23,128 nucleotides of DNA from an uncultured Fibrobacter sp. GTDB lineage: Bacteria; Fibrobacterota; Fibrobacteria; Fibrobacterales; Fibrobacteraceae. A program made the translations under genes and the position numbers. The stretch is taken from assembly GCA_937891805.1 (NCBI GenBank), contig CALATK010000249.1, forward strand, positions 1-23,128, written 5' to 3'. The notes below the pieces were generated by a model, which saw nothing but the letters and a program-made list of their open reading frames with translations, did not search any database and was not told the DNA's origin. This document shows, piece by piece, positions 1-8,438 of this stretch (its first letter is position 1; each line of letters opens with the position of its first letter).

Positions 1-1
1 C

Positions 2-205
2 GATCTGACCCCCACGGTGCAGGCAGGCAGCTTTACGGTGCTGGAGCTGTTTCACGGCCCTACCTCTGCCTTTAAGGACGTGGCGCTGTGTATGCTGCCC
101 CAGCTGCTGACCGCAGCCAAGACCCAAAAGAACATGGATGAGGATATCCTGATCCTGACTGCCACCTCCGGTGATACCGGCAAGGCGGCGCTGGAGGGCT
201 TTAAG
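2..205 (+). pseudogene. thrC: Threonine synthase internal fragment (chimeric 5' end)
   Basis: The frame is open from base 2 and has no real start in the window. It reads as an internal piece of threonine synthase, the PLP enzyme that converts O-phosphohomoserine to threonine. Visible motifs are [11 protein letters not shown], which contains the PLP-binding lysine region, and [14 protein letters not shown], the phosphate-binding loop. At about codon ALEGFK (191-205) the same frame switches to a DEAD-box helicase. The rest of ThrC is absent, so this cannot be a working enzyme. The phrasing resembles Clostridia-type ThrC (recall only). A misassembly or chimeric read join at a short shared sequence is the likeliest explanation; a genuine fusion is less likely. 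Confidence 0.8.
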
Positions 206-1123
206 GCGGGCAAGACCCGGGTGCTGGTGGCCACCGATGTGGCCGCCCGCGGTCTGGACATCGACGATGTGGACGCCGTGTTTAACTACGACGTCCCTGA
301 TGAAAATGAATACTATATCCACCGTATCGGCCGCACCGGCCGCGCGGGCCGTAGCGGAAACGCCATACTGTTCATCACTCCCAGGGAACGTCGCCTGCTC
401 AAGACCATCGAAAAGGCCACCCGCCAGCCCATCGAGGCCATGGCCCTCCCCAGCGCCGAACAGATCAGCGCAAAGCGCGTCGCCAATTTCCAGAAAAAGA
501 TTCAAGACAAACTAGCAAACGCAAGCCTCGACAAGTTCCGAGAAATCCTCATGAAGATGACGGTGGAACTGGGAACAAATGTCGAAGACATCGCCGCAGC
601 AGCCCTCTGCATGGCCCAGGAACGGGAACCGTTGTTCCCCAAGATGGAGCAGCTCTCTATCCCGAAGATCCGGGACAACAGCGACCGCGACGACATGCCG
701 GAAAGGCCCCGCAAGGAACGCAAGGAAGGCGCCAACGGTGTAGAAGAAGGCTACCTGCGTTACTACCTGGCGGTGGGCCGCAGGGACCATGTGTCCCCTC
801 GGGACATCGTAGGCGCCATCGCCGGCGAGGCCGACATCAGCAGCGCCATCATCGGGCGTATCAAGCTCTTTGACAAGTTCAGCACCGTAGAACTTCCGGA
901 CAATACCGACCAGAGCGTGCTGGACATTCTCTCCGAAATGACCATCCGGGGTAACGACGCCAAGTTCCGGCTCATGACCGACGACGCGCCGCCGCCAAAA
1001 GAACGCAAGAGTTTCAAGAGCAAAAAGGATTTCGGCAAGAAACCGAAGGGCAAAGAGAAGCCCTTCCGGGAATTTCACGGCGACAAGCCCTTCCGCAAGA
1101 CCCGCCGCTTCGGTAGACATTAG
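206..1123 (+). CDS. DEAD-box RNA helicase, C-terminal half (5' truncated)
   Basis: ATP-dependent RNA helicase of the DeaD/CsdA/DbpA type, involved in RNA remodelling and ribosome assembly. Only the second RecA domain onwards is present: motif V ([14 protein letters not shown]), motif VI ([11 protein letters not shown]), a linker, then a DbpA-type RNA-binding domain (from about [18 protein letters not shown] to VELPDN) and a Lys/Arg-rich tail ending RRFGRH. The first RecA domain (Walker A, DEAD box) is missing because the frame runs into a threonine synthase fragment upstream. The stop codon overlaps that of the convergent gene at 1120. The family is clear; the exact paralogue is not. Confidence 0.88.
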   Translation, partial: AGKTRVLVATDVAARGLDIDDVDAVFNYDVPDENEYYIHRIGRTGRAGRSGNAILFITPRERRLLKTIEKATRQPIEAMALPSAEQISAKRVANFQKKIQDKLANASLDKFREILMKMTVELGTNVEDIAAAALCMAQEREPLFPKMEQLSIPKIRDNSDRDDMPERPRKERKEGANGVEEGYLRYYLAVGRRDHVSPRDIVGAIAGEADISSAIIGRIKLFDKFSTVELPDNTDQSVLDILSEMTIRGNDAKFRLMTDDAPPPKERKSFKSKKDFGKKPKGKEKPFREFHGDKPFRKTRRFGRH

Positions 1124-2013
1124 TCTCTCACCAGCCCGTTCGCCTTGTAGTAGGGCGCGTCCTTCAGCACCTCTTCGATCCAGGACTGCTTCAGCGGGTT
1201 GTTCCGCCATTCCTCGTGAAGGCTTCCCCGCTCCCTGGGGTACATCTGGGCCACGGCATCTTCGACCGTCTTTTCTTGCGACAGAGCCTCCGCAAGTTCT
1301 GACGCCACAGTATAGACCTGCGAAAGTCCGTCCGATTCCAGATTGAAATTCGTCGTGTGGCGGATAACCGCCATCAGTAAAGCCGGGTCCACGTTTTCCC
1401 TGATGGACGCCTCCATCACAGGAAGGCCACACAGCTGTTCCGTGCTCCAGGGGGTACCCCTATAGACCAGCTCCAACCGGTGATTCTCCCCTCTGGAATC
1501 AATCTTCACCAAGTAGCGGGCCCCAAGCCGTTGCTGCACTTTTTTCACTATACGGATTCCGCGGTTCTTGAACTGCTTGTAACCGTCAAAAGAAATCCAC
1601 AGGGTATCGTCCAGCCGCACAAGCCTCGGGGTCGTTGGCCGTTGCACCTCTTCATTATAGATTTTCAGCAGGGCGGGCAGGCCGTAGGCAAGCTCCGGCA
1701 AAGGACTCTTCAAATCGCAAACGGAATCGATGACGATAGCCTTTTCACTACCCAGGTTTTCTACCATGGTCCTGGAATAATCCCTGAACACCAGCCTGGA
1801 ATCTTGACCACTTTCGGCCACGTCGTGAGGGTACAGCGCATAGGCCGCCACAATCGACGCCAAAAAAACGGCGAAGGCAAGCAGAGCCCAACGCACCTTG
1901 CGGTGGTGCCAAAGCAACTTCGCCCACGCCCTGCCCTTTGGAGTATGCCCCAGGTACAAGACTAGGAAAGCCGAAATGGTAATCCAAATAATCGCTATCA
2001 CCAACAGTGCCAC
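1120..2013 (-). CDS. Transglycosylase-like membrane protein lacking the catalytic Glu
   Basis: About 297 residues. There are two N-terminal hydrophobic stretches ([19 protein letters not shown] and a second ending at about residue 62), then an extracytoplasmic part. The C-terminal third resembles a soluble lytic transglycosylase fold: [18 protein letters not shown] aligns with the usual 'dP.Ll.AvirqES.f' helix, and later [10 protein letters not shown] recalls the family. The catalytic glutamate is expected in 'ES'; here the position reads TT (around 1352-1356), so activity is doubtful. GTG at 2013 is preferred because a TATATT box lies 7 nt upstream; an in-frame TTG at 2022 overlaps that box. 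The gene is divergent from the GroES-like gene. The fold assignment is moderate. Confidence 0.6.
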   Translation of the reverse strand: MALLVIAIIWITISAFLVLYLGHTPKGRAWAKLLWHHRKVRWALLAFAVFLASIVAAYALYPHDVAESGQDSRLVFRDYSRTMVENLGSEKAIVIDSVCDLKSPLPELAYGLPALLKIYNEEVQRPTTPRLVRLDDTLWISFDGYKQFKNRGIRIVKKVQQRLGARYLVKIDSRGENHRLELVYRGTPWSTEQLCGLPVMEASIRENVDPALLMAVIRHTTNFNLESDGLSQVYTVASELAEALSQEKTVEDAVAQMYPRERGSLHEEWRNNPLKQSWIEEVLKDAPYYKANGLVRD

Positions 2014-2020
2014 GCTATCC

Positions 2021-2028
2021 AATATAAT
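2021..2028. promoter_or_regulatory. Overlapping divergent -10 boxes
   Basis: TATATT on the minus strand (2021-2026) lies 7 nt before the GTG of the transglycosylase-like gene. TATAAT on the plus strand (2023-2028) lies 15 nt before the GroES-like ATG. The two boxes overlap, so the divergent promoters probably compete. No strong -35 was identified for either. Confidence 0.5.
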
Positions 2029-2043
2029 TTCTAATTTGGGGGC

Positions 2044-2427
2044 ATGCTGAATTCACTTGAAAATATCGTCATCATCGGGGACAGAATCCTCATCAAGCCC
2101 CTTGAGGCATCCAACAAGACCGGCAGCGGGCTCTACCTGCCACCCAGTGTCAAGGAGCGCGACGCCGTGCATACGGGGCTGGTGGTCAAGGTGGGTCCGG
2201 GGTATCCGATTCCCGCCTCCAAGGATCCCGACGATTTGTTCAAGAACGAATCCCAGGACCCCATAAGCTACGTGCCCCTGCAGGTCAAGGAAGGAGACGA
2301 GGCCCTGTACCTCCATGCCGGCGGCTACGAAATAGAAATCAACGACGAACGCTATGTCGTCGTGGGTCAAAACGCCATTTTGCTAGTGCTGCGGAACGAA
2401 ATCCCCGACAGCGTGGACAACCTGTAA
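2044..2427 (+). CDS. GroES-like co-chaperonin family protein
   Basis: 127 residues with the Cpn10 pattern: GDRILIKPLEA near the N terminus, a mobile-loop region with GSGLYLPPSVKERD, GLVVKVGPG, VKEGDEALYL and a C-terminal VVVGQNAILLVLRNE. Canonical GroES is about 95 residues and caps GroEL. This protein is longer, with an insertion between VGPG and YVPLQVKEGD and a short tail. No groEL gene follows, so it is probably a stand-alone GroES paralogue, not the main co-chaperonin. ATG at 2044 is the first methionine and fits the family start. Confidence 0.8.
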   Translation: MLNSLENIVIIGDRILIKPLEASNKTGSGLYLPPSVKERDAVHTGLVVKVGPGYPIPASKDPDDLFKNESQDPISYVPLQVKEGDEALYLHAGGYEIEINDERYVVVGQNAILLVLRNEIPDSVDNL

Positions 2428-2442
2428 GCAGAGGCGCAATAA

Positions 2443-3909
2443 CTAAGCGCCCTGGCTTGCCAGCAGGTCGTGGGCTTCCTTGATTTTTCCGAGAACCACC
2501 TTGGTAGAATCGAACAGGGCGGTAACCTGGTCCTGCAATTCCGTAAAGAATTCCTTGTTGCAGAACAGGTCTTCCTTGGAGCTCTTGATATTTGCAAAGA
2601 CCGTCTTGAGGGCCTGCAAAGTCTTGGTCTCCTTCTCCGCCACCGTCTGGATTTCCTGACGGATTTCGGCCAGTTCCGCCTTTTTCCTTTCCGCAATCTC
2701 CGGGTCGTTTTCCTTGAGAATGTGGGTGGGCAGCACGCCGTAATCTTCGTACTTTTCGTTAGGCGAAATGGTATTGTTCCTCGCCACCATGGTGCGGATT
2801 CCCGTTGATTTCACCGAAGACGCCACCGAGATGGTGCAATTGGAGGTGCCGTGGTAATTGCAGCGCACCCGCTTTTCCACATGCTTCAGTTCGTTGTACG
2901 GGAAAAAGTCCCCTTCGGTCTCGATGTAGCGAAGAGGCGCATACAAGGGCACTGTTTCACCGGCAATGGTAATGCGGTAGAATACGCAAGGTTCATCATT
3001 GAACATCTTGGTTTCGTACTGGTTGTTGCTGCTTCTCAACAACTTCTGGATTCGGCTCATCAGGTTTTCTGCATCGTAGGGCTTTTCCAGAATTTCGGGC
3101 ACATCCTTGAGGAGCTGTTTCAGCACAACCTGCCGGTACTTTTCCGTAATAATCTTGTTGGACACGGACCTGGACCAGATGGGGAGTCCCAAGAAGAAGG
3201 TATCCTCCAGGCGGGTTTCCGTGCGCCCGTTAAAGAAGGCCATGGCCTTCATGATGTTTGCAAGAGCAATCCATTTCCGCACAGAAACGTAGATGTGGTT
3301 TTCGTCGCAGATTTCCACGACACCCGCAATGACCTTCAGGGCATCATCGGACAAAACCACCTTCTTGATTTCTTCATTCCACTGGGCCTTTTCTTCGGCG
3401 GTGACGCTTAGGCCGGGAGACACACGGGTACTGGTCACGTCGCCCTGGGTTTTCAAAAGTTCGCAAAGGGAACTGGCCGAAATATTTTCGGGCAGCACAA
3501 TCGAAAGGGTTATGGCATCGATAATCTCGCCACGGCACAGGGCATCTTCGGGGCGCATCTCGCTAGAAAAAATGACCGAAGCCTTGCCATGGTCTTCCAT
3601 GGCGATTTTGGCATTGTCCTTGGTCTTTTCGTCCCTGGGGTCGTAGGCGAGGAACTGGATAAAATCGTAACTTCCCAAATTATCAGGCATATCCTGCTCG
3701 CGGGAACCGATTTTCAGAGCTTTTGCGTTCTTGAAAGCCGCCACAAGGCGTTCCAGAATCAGGCCCTTTCCCGAACCGGAACGGCCATACAGATAGAACG
3801 GTTCACCCAGCAGAGACGCCAAAAATCCCAGCTGAACCTGGAATTCCCTCTCCGGAATTCCCGTCACCAGGGATGCCATCAATTCAGAAATGCGCTTTGT
3901 CAAGTTCAT
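2443..3909 (-). CDS. RavA/MoxR-like AAA+ ATPase
   Basis: 488 residues with a good Shine-Dalgarno (AGGAGGTGA just upstream on the minus strand). The N-terminal AAA+ module has a Walker A at residues 42-49 (GRSGSGKG). The start (LTKRISELMASLVTGIPERE) and the later VSVRKWIALANIMKAMAFFNGR closely follow the layout of E. coli RavA, a MoxR-family ATPase. Walker B looks degenerate: residues 110-118 read ASVIFSSEM where an 'LLDEi'-like strand is expected. The C-terminal half has a Lys/Glu-rich, probably coiled-coil stretch (about 405-445). No VWA-domain partner (ViaA) lies beside it in the window. Function: probable chaperone-like ATPase, substrate unknown. Confidence 0.7.
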   Translation of the reverse strand: MNLTKRISELMASLVTGIPEREFQVQLGFLASLLGEPFYLYGRSGSGKGLILERLVAAFKNAKALKIGSREQDMPDNLGSYDFIQFLAYDPRDEKTKDNAKIAMEDHGKASVIFSSEMRPEDALCRGEIIDAITLSIVLPENISASSLCELLKTQGDVTSTRVSPGLSVTAEEKAQWNEEIKKVVLSDDALKVIAGVVEICDENHIYVSVRKWIALANIMKAMAFFNGRTETRLEDTFFLGLPIWSRSVSNKIITEKYRQVVLKQLLKDVPEILEKPYDAENLMSRIQKLLRSSNNQYETKMFNDEPCVFYRITIAGETVPLYAPLRYIETEGDFFPYNELKHVEKRVRCNYHGTSNCTISVASSVKSTGIRTMVARNNTISPNEKYEDYGVLPTHILKENDPEIAERKKAELAEIRQEIQTVAEKETKTLQALKTVFANIKSSKEDLFCNKEFFTELQDQVTALFDSTKVVLGKIKEAHDLLASQGA

Positions 3910-3950
3910 ATTTTCACCTCCTCTGACGATAAAAGTAGTAAATAGAATTT

Positions 3951-3990
3951 AGGGGCTAGGATCTAGGGGCTAGGATCTAGGGGCTAGGAT
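3951..3990. repeat. 14-bp tandem repeat (2.9 units)
   Basis: Unit AGGGGCTAGGATCT at 3951-3964 and 3965-3978, with a 12-bp partial third copy at 3979-3990. It lies upstream of the RavA-like gene, next to a REP-like element. No coding role is visible. Confidence 0.9.
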
Positions 3991-4006
3991 AGCCGGTCTC
4001 AAGAGT

Positions 4007-4057
4007 CGTCATCCTCGCTGTCATTCTGGAGCGCAGCGATAGAATCACGAGGATCCG
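4007..4057. repeat. REP-like palindrome interrupted by a second REP-like palindrome
   Basis: The outer arms CGTCATCCTCG and CGAGGATCCG match the uninterrupted element at 5019-5043. Between them lies GTCATTCTGGAGCGCAGCG with ATAGAATCAC, a different common bacterial REP-type palindrome. The right arm also supplies the last codons of lpxK (NGSS-stop). Confidence 0.7.
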
Positions 4058-4962
4058 TTTGAAAAAGCTAGCCCAAAATCCGTCTCCACCGTCTGCACGC
4101 AGCAGTACACCCGCGGGCTCTTCTGCAAGTCCTCGCCTAGCCGCACAAAGTCCTTTTCCGTCATGAGCACGCAGCGGGCCGTCTTTAGCGCGTTCCGAAC
4201 AGCGCCTTCAAAATGGCGGTCATGGTCCCGACGCACGACCTTCCTCGCCACCTTCACGCCAAAACTTTCAACATCCCTAAAAAAGCGTTCCGGATTCCCG
4301 ATGCCGCACAGGGCCCACATCCCCGAACCTGCGGCAGCTTCTCCGTTGCCCGCGCCGCCGTTTATGTCCAGTTGTTCGCCGACACCATTCATTTCTAGCC
4401 GTTCACCCGCACCGTTCACGATTTCTGAAATGGAGAATTTCACGTCCGGCTTTTCTCCGTAGCACTTCAAGACTGTGTCCGCAGGCGCATGGTCCTGCAC
4501 AAGGCTACGGTTCGGTCCTGCGGGCCACAAGTCCCGTAACCTACAAGGCGGTTCACTCCAGTCCAGCCGCACCGTCCACGCCGGCCGCAAGCGGCTATCC
4601 TCAAAGCCGTCGTCGCAAATGATGTAGTCAAAGTCTAGGTCCAGCTCACGGGCCGTCTTGTAACGATTAGGTGTCGCCACCACCGTAGCCCAGGGGAGTT
4701 TTTTCTTCAAAAGTTCAAACTCGTCGCGGGCTTTCGCATGACAAAGTACTGCTATCTTCGCGCCTTCTGTTGTTTTAGACAAATTAACAGAATGATTCTT
4801 GAGATTCTCGGCAAGCCACACTACAAAAGGAGTCTTGCCTGCACCGCCTGCCAAAAAACTCCCTACCACAATCAATTTGGCATGAGCCAAGGGCTTCCTC
4901 GGCCGAAGGGAAAGCCAGTGATGAAGCTTGTAGAGAGCTCTGTAGATTAACGCAAAGGGCAT
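4045..4962 (-). CDS. lpxK: Tetraacyldisaccharide 4'-kinase
   Basis: LpxK phosphorylates the 4' position of the lipid A disaccharide at the inner face of the cytoplasmic membrane, the sixth step of lipid A synthesis. The 305 residues show a membrane-associated N terminus, a P-loop at 39-45 (GGAGKTP), CDDGFED at about 116-122 (normally DDGxQ/Hx), ALCGIGNPERFF and the conserved EKDFVRL near the C terminus. Residues 183-210 form an unusual Gly/Asn-rich insert with a 9-residue repeat (NGAGERLEM, NGVGEQLDI). The last residues are encoded inside a REP-like repeat. ATG 4962 is the only usual start before an upstream in-frame stop. Confidence 0.88.
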   Translation of the reverse strand: MPFALIYRALYKLHHWLSLRPRKPLAHAKLIVVGSFLAGGAGKTPFVVWLAENLKNHSVNLSKTTEGAKIAVLCHAKARDEFELLKKKLPWATVVATPNRYKTARELDLDFDYIICDDGFEDSRLRPAWTVRLDWSEPPCRLRDLWPAGPNRSLVQDHAPADTVLKCYGEKPDVKFSISEIVNGAGERLEMNGVGEQLDINGGAGNGEAAAGSGMWALCGIGNPERFFRDVESFGVKVARKVVRRDHDRHFEGAVRNALKTARCVLMTEKDFVRLGEDLQKSPRVYCCVQTVETDFGLAFSNGSS

Positions 4963-5018
4963 GAGGCTTGGGGCAAGAGCAATGTGGAATGTGAGGTTAG
5001 CAATGAGTTGTCAACATC

Positions 5019-5043
5019 GTCATCCTCGTGTAGACGAGGATCC
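5019..5043. repeat. REP-like palindrome
   Basis: GTCATCCTCG, a short TGTAGA loop, and CGAGGATCC form a perfect small hairpin in the lpxK-aroC gap. The same arms occur at 4007-4057, where another element separates them. Confidence 0.75.
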
Positions 5044-5159
5044 GCTTGAGTGAAGTTAGTGGATGTTCGCTTTGGTTCGACATGGCTCACCACAGGTCGC
5101 GAACATGACATCCTTCAAAGGAATCCTTCGGTAAAATTTAGTGCAATCTCCGGTCCGAC

Positions 5160-5199
5160 CTCACAACTCACAACTCACGACTCACCACTCACAACTCAT
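5160..5199. repeat. Short direct repeats of the ACAACTCAC type
   Basis: Several imperfect copies of CACAACTCA/ACTCACCACTC lie between the REP-like element and the aroC stop. This is low-complexity sequence; the rest of the 4963-5204 gap has no gene. Confidence 0.7.
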
Positions 5200-5204
5200 C
5201 GCCC

Positions 5205-6287
5205 TCAGGCGATGTTCCTCTTCTGCAGCAGGAACAAGTCCGCAAGCACCAGGGCCGCCATGCTCTCCACGATGACCGGCGCGCGCACAGCCACGCAGGG
5301 GTCGTGCCGACCCTTGGCAGCGAGGCTGCCGTTTTCGCCACCCCGGCCTGCCGTCTTCTGTTCTTGCGAAATCGTGGCCGTGGGCTTGAAGGCCATGCGG
5401 CATACGATGTTCTCGCCGTTGCTGATTCCGCCCAGAGAACCGCCCGCGTTGTTGGTCCGGGTCCTGTAGCGGTTTCCGTCAAAGAAAATCTCGTCGTTGT
5501 GTTCGCTGCCGTGCATGCGGGCCGCCTTGAAACCGCTTCCGATTTCAAAACCCTTGCAGGCCGGAATCGAAAGCATTGCTTGTGCAAGCAAAGCATCCAG
5601 ACGATCGAACACAGGCTCCCCGAGACCTGCAGGCACGTTCCGCACCACAAGCCCAACAGTTCCGCCTACGCTGTCGCCGTTCTTCTTGGCGTCCAAAATT
5701 TCCTGCTCCATCTTGGCGCTGGCAGCCGCATCGGGGCAACGCACAGGAGAAGCCTCTACCGCATCAGCCGACAGAGTTTCCAAATCCAGGGCGGGGCAAT
5801 CCACAGCACCCACACTATCCACCCAGGCCACAAACTCTACACCTGCCACCTGAGCGAGGAACTTCCGGGCCACCGCTCCGGCAGCCACGCGACCGATGGT
5901 CTCGCGGGCAGAACTGCGTCCGCCGCCACGGTAATCCCTAAAGCCATACTTGATGTCGTAGCACAGGTCCGCATGGCCAGGCCTGAACCATTTCTCGATG
6001 TCGGAGTAGTCACCGCTCCGCTGGTCCTCGTTAAAGACCACAAAGGAGATAGGAGTGCCGGTGGTCTTGCCATCGAACACGCCGCTCAAAATCTTCACCT
6101 GGTCCTTTTCGGCCCTGGCGGTGGTCATCTTGCCTTGCCCCGGACGCCTACGGTCCAGAAAAACCTGGATATCGGCCTCGGAAAGGGGAATTCCGGCAGG
6201 GCAGCCGTCCAATACGGCCCCTACGGCAGGACCATGGGATTCACCCCAGGTCGAAATAGAAAAAATCTTACCAAAAGTGCTAGACAT
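5205..6287 (-). CDS. aroC: Chorismate synthase
   Basis: Catalyses 5-enolpyruvylshikimate-3-phosphate to chorismate, the last step of the shikimate pathway, and needs reduced FMN. Family motifs are present in order: [21 protein letters not shown] at the N terminus, [78 protein letters not shown] and a C-terminal RAPVIVES. With ATG 6287 it has 360 residues, the usual size. An in-frame TTG at 6293 exists, but a TATATT box (6294-6299, minus) adjoins it, favouring the ATG and a leaderless mRNA. Confidence 0.96.
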   Translation of the reverse strand: MSSTFGKIFSISTWGESHGPAVGAVLDGCPAGIPLSEADIQVFLDRRRPGQGKMTTARAEKDQVKILSGVFDGKTTGTPISFVVFNEDQRSGDYSDIEKWFRPGHADLCYDIKYGFRDYRGGGRSSARETIGRVAAGAVARKFLAQVAGVEFVAWVDSVGAVDCPALDLETLSADAVEASPVRCPDAAASAKMEQEILDAKKNGDSVGGTVGLVVRNVPAGLGEPVFDRLDALLAQAMLSIPACKGFEIGSGFKAARMHGSEHNDEIFFDGNRYRTRTNNAGGSLGGISNGENIVCRMAFKPTATISQEQKTAGRGGENGSLAAKGRHDPCVAVRAPVIVESMAALVLADLFLLQKRNIA

Positions 6288-6293
6288 GCCCAA

Positions 6294-6299
6294 AATATA
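6294..6299 (-). promoter_or_regulatory. -10 box of aroC
   Basis: TATATT on the minus strand ends 6 nt before the aroC ATG, so transcription would start at or very near the start codon. No convincing -35 was seen. Confidence 0.5.
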
Positions 6300-6351
6300 G
6301 ATAAAAGGCGAAAATTTCCCCTTTTTTCGCTCCCCTTTTGAAAGAGTTTAC

Positions 6352-6357
6352 TATATT
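6352..6357 (+). promoter_or_regulatory. -10 box of the secreted-protein gene
   Basis: TATATT on the plus strand, 5 nt before ATG 6363 and 23 nt before ATG 6381. It faces away from the aroC promoter. Confidence 0.45.
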
Positions 6358-6380
6358 TTACAATGCTTCTAGGAGTTATG

Positions 6381-6956
6381 ATGCCGAGATTGTTGCTTAT
6401 CATTACGCTTTTTGTGTTCTCATTTTCCATGAGCGCTTTCGCCCAGCGTAGTGAAGATTTTGCAGGCATTCCCTTTGGCTCCGACCGCCAGACCGTCATC
6501 GAAGAGGTCATGAAGATGGGTTACGAGCCCTATGGTCAGAGCGGCGAAGGCGAACGGGTGGTCATCCCCGTGTTCAAGTTCGGCGAACTGCCGGTGCAGG
6601 TGGACTTCATCTTCAACCAGAACGACAAGTTCTACGCCTTCGAAATCCGTACCGGCCGTGTAGAAGAATCCCGCAAGAACAAGGCCATCGAGGCCGCCAC
6701 CTACATGTCCGAGCAGTTCACTCTCAAGTACGGCAAGCCGGTAGAGCCCGCCACCGTTGACGAGACCAACATCAAGAACGGCAGGAACATCTACCAGGAG
6801 TGGTTCTCCGTCAAGGCCCTCAACGCCTACACCTCCGTGGTCAAGAACAACAACCGCTATTTCGTGATGGGCGTGGTGGAACACAGAGGCCTGGCCAAGG
6901 AACAGAGCAAAAAGGCCAAGGCCAAAGAAAAAGCCGCAAGCGCCCCTGTCTTCTAA
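6381..6956 (+). CDS. Secreted periplasmic protein of unknown function
   Basis: About 191 residues. The N terminus PRLLLIITLFVFSFSMSAFA followed by Q is a classic signal peptide with an AFA cleavage site. The mature part starts EDFAGIPFGSDRQTVIEEVMKMGY, a pattern seen in small periplasmic proteins that begin 'f.gipFG.s...v', and ends in a Lys/Ala-rich tail. No catalytic motif is recognised. ATG 6381 is chosen because AGGAG (6371-6375) sits 5 nt before it. ATG 6363 is also possible: it follows a TATATT box by 5 nt and could be read from a leaderless message. Confidence 0.75.
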   Translation: MPRLLLIITLFVFSFSMSAFAQRSEDFAGIPFGSDRQTVIEEVMKMGYEPYGQSGEGERVVIPVFKFGELPVQVDFIFNQNDKFYAFEIRTGRVEESRKNKAIEAATYMSEQFTLKYGKPVEPATVDETNIKNGRNIYQEWFSVKALNAYTSVVKNNNRYFVMGVVEHRGLAKEQSKKAKAKEKAASAPVF

Positions 6957-6972
6957 TAAGTTTCTTTCGAGA

Positions 6973-7005
6973 GCCTCGCCCGCTGCGGGGCTTTTTCTTT
7001 TTTTC
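6973..7005 (+). terminator. Rho-independent terminator
   Basis: 7-bp stem GCCTCGC/GCGGGGC (6973-6979 and 6985-6991) with a 5-nt loop and a T-rich tail to 7005. It ends right before the RBS of the next gene (AGGAG at 7007-7011), so that gene depends on read-through or on a promoter inside the upstream gene. Confidence 0.85.
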
Positions 7006-7016
7006 CAGGAGTTTCT

Positions 7017-8357
7017 ATGTCCAAGCTCATGCGTTCCATTTCGGGCATCCGCGGTATCGTGGGTGACACTCTTACCCCTCAGGTCCTGTCTTCCCATGTG
7101 AAGGCCTTTCTCCAGATTACCAAGGCCAAGCGGGTGGTCATCGGCCGCGACAGCCGCCCCACCGGAGAGGCAATCCAGCAGTTCGTGTCGGGCATCTGCA
7201 GGCTTTCGGGCGTAGACGTGGTAGATGTGGGTCTTTCCACCACTCCTTCTGTGGAAATCCTGACCACACACTTCAAGGCAGACGCCGGCATCATCATTAC
7301 CGCAAGCCACAACCCCTTGGAATGGAACGCCCTTAAGTTCTTGAACAACAAAGGGTTATTCCTCGGCCCGGACGACGTGAAAAAACTGTTCGAACTGGCA
7401 GACCAGGACCGATTCGATTATCCGGACTACCGCACCATGGGCAGCTACGAAGTCACCCCCGATGCCGACGGCATCCATATTCAGGGGACGCTCTCCATCC
7501 CCTTTGTAGATGTGGAGGCTATTCGCAAGTGCAAGTTCAAGGTGGCGGTGGATGCCGTAAACGGTGCAGGCAGCTACATCGTGCCCCGCCTGCTAGAAGA
7601 GCTGGGCTGCGAAGTTGTCCGTGTTCACTGCAAGCCCGACGGCACGTTCCCCCGCGGGGCCGAACCCATTCCCGAAAACCTGGGCGACCTTCGTGACGCA
7701 GTCAAAAAGAACGGCTGCGCCCTGGGTTTTGCGGTGGATCCCGACGCTGACCGTTGCGCCCTGGTAGACGGTTTAGGACAAAGTATCGGCGAAGAATACA
7801 CCCTCGCCATCGCAACCGAAGAGGTTTTGAGCCAAAAGAAGGGAGCCACCTGCGTGAACCTTTCCACCAGCCGCATGAACGAAGATGTTGCCGAAAAGTA
7901 CGGCTGTGAATGCAGTCGGGCCAAGGTAGGCGAAATCAACGTGAGCCTGCAGATGATCGAGAAGGGCTGCATTATCGGTGGCGAAGGAAACGGCGGCGTG
8001 ATTTTGCCCGCACTCCACTACGGTCGCGACTCCCTGGTGGCGGCGGCTCTCGTGCTCAGCTGGATGGCCCACCACAAGGGCGGTCCCGAAAAGTTCGTTG
8101 CCGAAAACCCGGCCTACGTGATGCCCAAGAAAAAGTTCGAACTGGGCGACAAGAAGGTGGCCGATATTCTGCCCAAGGTCAAGCAGGCCTTCGCCGACTG
8201 GAAAAGCGACGAGCGGGACGGCCTGTGGCTCGGCAAGGGAAAGTCCTGGGTGCACGTGCGTGCCAGCAACACCGAGCCGGTCATCCGCGTCATCGCCGAA
8301 GCCCCCACCGCCGAAGAAGCAGAAGCACTCTGCTCGACGGTAGAAAAAATAATCTGA
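7017..8357 (+). CDS. Phosphoglucosamine mutase / phosphomannomutase family (COG1109)
   Basis: 446-residue alpha-D-phosphohexomutase that interconverts hexose-1- and hexose-6-phosphates for cell-wall or LPS precursors. The four diagnostic sites are visible: active-site phosphoserine loop TASHNP (Ser97), metal-binding DPDADR (241-246), sugar-binding GEGNGGVILP, and phosphate-binding RASNTEPVIRVIAEAPT near the C terminus. The N terminus MRSISGIRGIVGD fits the family. RBS AGGAG lies 5 nt before the ATG. Sequence alone cannot separate GlmM from ManB activity, so no symbol is given. Confidence 0.9.
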   Translation: MSKLMRSISGIRGIVGDTLTPQVLSSHVKAFLQITKAKRVVIGRDSRPTGEAIQQFVSGICRLSGVDVVDVGLSTTPSVEILTTHFKADAGIIITASHNPLEWNALKFLNNKGLFLGPDDVKKLFELADQDRFDYPDYRTMGSYEVTPDADGIHIQGTLSIPFVDVEAIRKCKFKVAVDAVNGAGSYIVPRLLEELGCEVVRVHCKPDGTFPRGAEPIPENLGDLRDAVKKNGCALGFAVDPDADRCALVDGLGQSIGEEYTLAIATEEVLSQKKGATCVNLSTSRMNEDVAEKYGCECSRAKVGEINVSLQMIEKGCIIGGEGNGGVILPALHYGRDSLVAAALVLSWMAHHKGGPEKFVAENPAYVMPKKKFELGDKKVADILPKVKQAFADWKSDERDGLWLGKGKSWVHVRASNTEPVIRVIAEAPTAEEAEALCSTVEKII

Positions 8358-8364
8358 TGAAAAT

Positions 8365-8438
8365 TATGAATTCGGAGTTCGGAATTCGGAATTAGTTAAT
8401 TGGAATAAAAATCCGAATTCATACATCCGAATTCCGAA
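8365..8438. repeat. Inverted ATTCGGA repeats between convergent genes
   Basis: The left arm has TATGAATTCGGA (8365-8376) and TTCGGAATTCGGA (8378-8390). The right arm has their complements at 8412-8423 and 8426-8438. The arms can fold into a hairpin in RNA from either strand, so the element may end transcription of both convergent genes, though no strong U-tract is seen. Confidence 0.7.

Noticed and set aside
512..1432. Long minus-strand frame of 306 codons opposite the helicase
   Set aside because: It overlaps two well-supported genes, has low-complexity composition typical of G+C-rich antisense frames and no family resemblance.
5304..6341. 345-codon plus-strand frame opposite aroC
   Set aside because: aroC on the other strand has all chorismate synthase motifs; this frame is its shadow.
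6420..7310. 296-codon minus-strand frame over the secreted-protein gene and mutase
   Set aside because: It crosses a terminator and two supported genes and shows no motif.
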